The position numbers and the translations under genes were made by a program. Below the pieces are notes generated by a model. It was not told the origin of the DNA, did no database searches, and saw only the letters and a program-made list of their open reading frames with translations. 64,000 nt of DNA from Microbacterium proteolyticum (GTDB lineage: Bacteria; Actinomycetota; Actinomycetes; Actinomycetales; Microbacteriaceae). Below, piece after piece: positions 62,042 to 64,000 of the stretch. Within the stretch, counting starts at the first letter, position 1. The number at the start of each line of letters is the position of its first letter. The stretch spans positions 1,302,001 to 1,366,000 of the forward strand of contig NZ_JACHXY010000001.1 of the NCBI RefSeq assembly GCF_014192415.1, given 5' to 3'.

Positions 62042-64000
62042 GGGCGGATCTCCTGTTCGTCGGGCGATGGTGCGGTCTCGTCTGCGGACTCTGCGGGGCT
62101 GCGCCCGTCGTCATCCGGCCCCTTCGCGCCGAGGCCGTCGACGGGGGTGTCGGAATCCGGAGTCGGCGTGGATTCCTCTTCTGTGCGAGTGCGACGTCGA
62201 CGAGCGATCGTCCGGACGACACCGAGGCCGAGGAAGCCCACCACGAGCACGACGATGACGATCAACCCGATGCTCTCCCACTCGGCGCGCACCTCGACGT
62301 CGACCCTCTGCGGGGCCCCGACCGGCTGGTCCGTGGGGCTGTAGAGCTGCAGATCGACGGTGACCTCGCCGTTCGCGATACGGGCTTCGACGGGCACCTC
62401 GACGCGGGTATTGGCCGCGGCCTGCGCCTCGACCGTCGTGCGATCCTGCACGCGCAGGCGCGCGTCGTTCGGGCTGACGTCGAGCACCACCGTGACGGGC
62501 CACGGCAGATCGTTGCGCACCCAGGGCCGCAGCGGAGCGCTGGAGCTGACCAGGCGGAAGTCGGAGGAGAGGATGCCGACGGAGTCCAGCGTGGTCTGCG
62601 TACCGGCACGGTGGTCGGCGACGGCCTGACGGGCGGCGTCGCCCGTCCAGGAGACGTTGATGACCTGCAGCATCTCGGCGCGTTCGCGACCGGTGAGCAA
62701 CTCGGGTTGATCGAGAATCGTGGCGAAACGGTCGACCGACTGCTCGTCGGAGAGCAGATCGCCCACCTCGGTCACCCGCGTCGAGTCGACCATGGGCGCG
62801 GCGAGGGAGATCTCGGATGCCGGCCGGCTCGAGACCTCGGCGAGGGTCGATGCCGCGAACCCCGGGGCGGAGGAGAGCAGACCGAGCGTGGCGCGCAGGC
62901 TCACGCGGGAGCGGTCGGTGCCGCGGTCGATCACGGCGAGCACCGGTTCGTCGCCGGCGGAGACCCGCGCGATGGCCAGGTACGCCTGCGCGGCGGCCAG
63001 GGACGCACTGCGGCGTGTGGCATCGTTCTCGTCGGCTGCGGCGGAGATCGTCCTCGACACCTCGGCGTCGTACACCGGGGTCGAGACACCTGCGACGGCG
63101 GCGGCCGCAACGCGCGAACCGCCCGAGACGCTGGTCGAAGCCGTTAAGACGTGGGCGGGTTCCTCGGGGGTTCCCAGGGCGCCGAGCGCCGCTACCGTGT
63201 CGGTCCCGGCCGACCCCGTGGCCGGCCAGAAGACGTTCGACGTCGCCGAGCCGATGTCGAGCAGCGTCGTCAGCGTCGGATAGGTCGGCTGTCCCGGGCT
63301 CGCCGAGGGGGCCGGGGCCGGACTCGAGACGGCGGAGACGGCGGGCGCCGGGCCGGTGAAATCGGCCTCCGTCATGTACGACTGCAGCGACGTCGGACCC
63401 AACGGCGCGGTCACTCCGGCCTGCAGCTGGGCGGCGATGTCGGCATCGCCGAACTGCAGCGCGAACCTGTCGTTCGGCAGCGCCATGAGACGCTGCAGCC
63501 AGGCGACTGCCGTGGGCGGTGCTGCTGAGCCGAGAACGCGGATCGCGGCCGGTATGGCCGGGTCGATGGCCAGGGTGGCCGCTGTGCCGTCGACGGCGTC
63601 GAGCTGGGCCGACAGCGCTCCGTCGACCGCCGTCAGCTCCGCCAGCTCGGTGCCGGTCAGCAGACCCCGCGTCAGGGGAGCCGCTGTGATGGGCACCACG
63701 AGGGCGATCGGGGTGGTCGAACCGTCCGACGGCACGACCACGACGCTCGGTGCCGTCAGGCCCGCCGTCGACACGAGCACCGGGTAGACCCCGGCACCGC
63801 GGCCGGCGAGGGTCGGATCGGTCGCGGGGACGGTCAGCGTCACCGAGTTCTGGGCGCCGGAGGCGGTGGCATCCACCGTTCCCGTCGCCACCTGCTGCAG
63901 GGTCTGTCCCGACGCATCACCGCCGAGCCAGCGGTCGAGGGAGGCGTCGTCACCGAGGGATGCCGCACCCACCGAGAGGACGACGGGCGTCGCTGTGGCG
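62038..64000 (-). CDS. DUF6049-family surface protein, 5' part missing (window edge)
   Basis: The last about 653 residues of a large extracytoplasmic protein that sits upstream of murJ in actinobacteria. The frame is open to the window edge (residues ATATPVVLSV before the first in-frame GTG at 63972), so the start lies outside. Visible: an Ala/Thr/Ser-rich ectodomain, an Ig-like segment (VTVVLDVSPNDARL...) before one membrane helix (GLIVIVVLVVGFLGLGVVRT), then an Arg-rich and acidic cytoplasmic tail. Function unknown; coupling to murJ suggests an envelope role. Confidence 0.88.
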   Translation of the reverse strand, partial: ATATPVVLSVGAASLGDDASLDRWLGGDASGQTLQQVATGTVDATASGAQNSVTLTVPATDPTLAGRGAGVYPVLVSTAGLTAPSVVVVPSDGSTTPIALVVPITAAPLTRGLLTGTELAELTAVDGALSAQLDAVDGTAATLAIDPAIPAAIRVLGSAAPPTAVAWLQRLMALPNDRFALQFGDADIAAQLQAGVTAPLGPTSLQSYMTEADFTGPAPAVSAVSSPAPAPSASPGQPTYPTLTTLLDIGSATSNVFWPATGSAGTDTVAALGALGTPEEPAHVLTASTSVSGGSRVAAAAVAGVSTPVYDAEVSRTISAAADENDATRRSASLAAAQAYLAIARVSAGDEPVLAVIDRGTDRSRVSLRATLGLLSSAPGFAASTLAEVSSRPASEISLAAPMVDSTRVTEVGDLLSDEQSVDRFATILDQPELLTGRERAEMLQVINVSWTGDAARQAVADHRAGTQTTLDSVGILSSDFRLVSSSAPLRPWVRNDLPWPVTVVLDVSPNDARLRVQDRTTVEAQAAANTRVEVPVEARIANGEVTVDLQLYSPTDQPVGAPQRVDVEVRAEWESIGLIVIVVLVVGFLGLGVVRTIARRRRTRTEEESTPTPDSDTPVDGLGAKGPDDDGRSPAESADETAPSPDEQEIRP

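Noticed and set aside
1..64000. CRISPR arrays, insertion sequences, prophage or toxin-antitoxin systems
   Set aside because: No regularly spaced repeats, transposase or integrase motifs, or short toxin/antitoxin pairs were seen.

Overview
The window is about 64 kb of GC-rich actinobacterial chromosome spanning the replication origin. Gene content and order (the dnaA-dnaN-recF-DUF721-gyrB-gyrA-DUF3566-tRNA block; rpmH-rnpA-yidD-yidC-jag-rsmG-parA-parB; the fhaA-fhaB-pstP-rodA-pbpA-pknA-pknB locus; nucS and crgA) indicate a member of the Microbacteriaceae, most likely Microbacterium or a close relative. That placement is inference from synteny and style, not from a search. No insertion sequence, prophage or CRISPR array is seen.

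Layout. 1-4.5 kb: a two-component system (histidine kinase cut by the window edge) divergent from a MacB/FtsX-type ABC exporter, then an SRPBCC protein. 4.55-4.95 kb: a gene-free gap with two copies of a 65-bp palindromic repeat. 4.95-11.3 kb: a tightly overlapping Mrp-type Na+/H+ antiporter operon (mnhACDEFG, MnhB fused to MnhA). 11.3-24 kb: mixed accessory and housekeeping genes, including a LacI regulator with twin operators at an MFS transporter, the mismatch-specific endonuclease NucS, a secreted protein of unknown function, HAD and coiled-coil proteins, a rhomboid-like/DUF2156 fusion, Csp, GntR, GNAT, EEP nuclease, CHAD and GlsB proteins. 24.3-25.1 kb: an Lsr2 paralogue and tRNA-Leu. 25.3-36.1 kb: the Ser/Thr kinase, FHA and peptidoglycan-elongation operon, then a minus-strand sortase, small membrane protein and glutamine amidotransferase set, and crgA. 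36.1-39.5 kb: rhomboid protease, cyclophilin, YbaK-like deacylase, Nudix protein, tRNA-Ala and tRNA-Ile. 39.5-49.5 kb: gyrA, gyrB, DUF721, recF, dnaN, oriC, dnaA. 49.8-52.8 kb: rpmH to rsmG. 52.85-56.43 kb: a 3.6-kb stretch without credible genes but with seven parS sites. 56.4-64 kb: parA, parB, trxA, trxB, murJ and a truncated DUF6049 protein.

Together the genes cover initiation of replication (DnaA, DnaN, oriC), chromosome segregation (ParAB and a dense parS centromere), and control of cell-wall growth and division (PknA/PknB/PstP/FhaAB with RodA, PbpA, CrgA, MurJ). Around a dozen genes have an actinobacterial -10 hexamer (TANNNT) ending 6-7 nt before the start codon, which predicts leaderless mRNAs and fixes many of the starts chosen here.

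Most interesting observations: the gene-free parS centromere with one parS forming the parA start; the repeated GTTAAC/TTAACC motifs with a flanking inverted repeat in oriC; the 65-bp palindromic repeat; the rhomboid-like/DUF2156 fusion; and a genome-style enrichment of the heptamer GGATGCC that recruits otherwise uncommon codons.
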